This document shows positions 5,907 to 7,034 of a stretch of 7,034 nt of DNA, in pieces (within the stretch, counting starts at the first letter, position 1; each line of letters opens with the position of its first letter). The translations under genes and the position numbers were made by a program. Source of the DNA: Planctomycetaceae bacterium (GTDB lineage Bacteria; Planctomycetota; Planctomycetia; Planctomycetales; Planctomycetaceae); assembly GCA_947463775.1 (NCBI GenBank), contig CANHVD010000301.1, forward strand, positions 1 through 7,034, written 5' to 3'. The notes beneath the pieces were generated by a model. That model ran no database searches, was not told the DNA's origin, and was given only the letters and a program-made list of their open reading frames with translations.

Positions 5907-7034
5907 ATGGCTGGGCGCAATGGGATTCGCGTCGTTGTAACGGGCGTTGGGGTTGTTTCTCCAATCGGTATCGGCAACGATCGCTTCTGGGACAGTTTGG
6001 TGAACAACCGGACTGGCATCGACTTTCTGCAGTCTATGCCGTCAGACGGCCTGCCTTCTGCTTTTGGTGCCGAAGTCCGCGATTTCAACCCTGTAAACTT
6101 CCTTCGCGATAAAAAGTTCGTGAAGGTGATGTGTCGAGACATCCAGCTGGGCGTAGCCTCATCCGGCCTTGCAGTGAAAGATGCTCAGGTTTCTTCTGGC
6201 TGGATTGATCCGGACCGCTTTGGGGTCGTCTTTGGCGCTGGTCGTATGACCTGCCACCCATCAGAGCTGGCGGCCGCTGTCGAAGTTTGCCGAACCGAAG
6301 GTGGATTTGATCCCGATAAATGGGGTCCGGAAGCCCTCGCCAGCATTGCTCCTCTTTGGTTACTGCGTCAGCTCCCGAACATGCCGGCCAGCCATGTTTC
6401 CATCGACCACAATGCTTGTGGCCCGAATAATACAATTACCTGCCGTGATGCGTCCGCGATTCTGGCTTTGTCCGAAGCTGTTCGAGTCATCGAAGCGGGC
6501 AGGGCGGATGCGATGATCGTCGGAGCCTGTAGCTCAAACATTCATCCTGTTGACATCGCGAAGTTCCATCGCTTCGAAGGTTTGTCACGACGCAACGATG
6601 ATCCATCACGCGCGTGTCGACCATTCGACTTCGAACGAGATGGAACAGTCGTTGGCGAAGGTGCGGCTTCGTTCGTTGTTGAAAGCTACGAGCACGCTGT
6701 CCGCCGTGGGGCCAATATCTACGCTGAAGTCCTTGGAGTTGGCGCGGGGTGTGATGGCAAGGGCCAGGCCAATGAATCAGCTGGCCTTGGTCTTGTGCGA
6801 GCGATGCAGTCGGCGATTGATGGTGCTGGCATTTCGGCGTCAGAACTTGGCCACATCAACGCTCAGGGCAAGAGCACTCAGCCGGACGATATTGTCGAAG
6901 CCCGTGCTTACCACCGCGTGTTCGGTGATCTTGCTCTTAAGATCCCTGTCACTGCACTGAAGAGCTATGTGGGCCACTTCGATGCGGGTGCTGGCGCCGT
7001 TGAGTTGGCTGGCACTTTGCTGTCGCTGAAGAAC
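5907..7034 (+). CDS. Beta-ketoacyl-ACP synthase (FabF/KAS II-like) homologue, C-terminus cut off
   Basis: The frame is open for 376 codons to the window edge, leaving perhaps 40-60 residues missing against the usual 410-430, including the glycine-rich C-terminal loop. GAGG (5896-5899) lies seven bases before ATG 5907, and an in-frame TGA at 5895-5897 excludes a longer start. Thiolase-fold landmarks are VVVTGVGVVSPIG (9-21), DHNACGPNN (167-175) with nucleophile Cys171, RPFDFERDGTVVGEGAA (238-254), HINAQGKSTQPDD (316-328) and LKSYVGHFDAGAGAVE (351-366) with conserved Lys352 and His357. Such enzymes condense an acyl thioester with malonyl-ACP in fatty-acid or polyketide synthesis. The family motif NAHGT carries the first active-site His, but here it is Gln320 (CAG, 6864-6866). 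The enzyme may therefore be altered in decarboxylation, serve as a transacylase-like ketosynthase, or belong to a specialised lineage. The partner carrier protein is not in the window. Confidence 0.94.
   Translation, partial: MAGRNGIRVVVTGVGVVSPIGIGNDRFWDSLVNNRTGIDFLQSMPSDGLPSAFGAEVRDFNPVNFLRDKKFVKVMCRDIQLGVASSGLAVKDAQVSSGWIDPDRFGVVFGAGRMTCHPSELAAAVEVCRTEGGFDPDKWGPEALASIAPLWLLRQLPNMPASHVSIDHNACGPNNTITCRDASAILALSEAVRVIEAGRADAMIVGACSSNIHPVDIAKFHRFEGLSRRNDDPSRACRPFDFERDGTVVGEGAASFVVESYEHAVRRGANIYAEVLGVGAGCDGKGQANESAGLGLVRAMQSAIDGAGISASELGHINAQGKSTQPDDIVEARAYHRVFGDLALKIPVTALKSYVGHFDAGAGAVELAGTLLSLKN

Overview
The window looks like a chromosomal segment of a planctomycete. The main clue is the acidic protein at 3885-5462, whose N-terminus carries ETRALLSA, a variant of the LEPR-xLL-type motif near the start of many large exported planctomycete proteins. 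The serine-recombinase remnant and the small secreted SGNH hydrolase fit that origin. I cannot name a genus from the sequence.

Layout: bases 1-2392 hold three minus-strand genes. They are a TspO/MBR-family membrane protein (366 to beyond position 1, C-terminus cut by the window), a secreted SGNH/GDSL-type hydrolase (1184-513) and a two-domain GNAT acetyltransferase (2392-1517). They are separated by real gaps (146 and 332 bases), so they are probably not one tight operon. Bases 2470-2994 hold the decayed C-terminal part of a large serine recombinase on the plus strand. Its last codon abuts the 3' end of a minus-strand tRNA-Pro(GGG) gene (3069-2995). Further along, also on the minus strand, is the SRP (4.5S-type) RNA gene (3293-3178). 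Bases 3294-3884 contain no convincing gene but several hairpins. The acidic repeat protein follows and ends at a textbook terminator (5492-5531). After a 444-base spacer with a near-consensus promoter, a beta-ketoacyl-ACP synthase homologue begins at 5907 and runs off the right edge.

How the parts relate: this is mostly housekeeping and accessory single genes rather than one pathway. The stable-RNA pair (tRNA-Pro and SRP RNA) is the conserved anchor. The recombinase fragment is the scar of a mobile element next to the tRNA, and its coding tail contains the hairpin that would terminate the tRNA transcript. The two most unusual protein features are the ketosynthase, which has Gln where the family has the first active-site His, and the strongly acidic repeat protein of unknown function. 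I did not find a CRISPR array, toxin-antitoxin pair, defence cassette or an obvious new multi-gene system.
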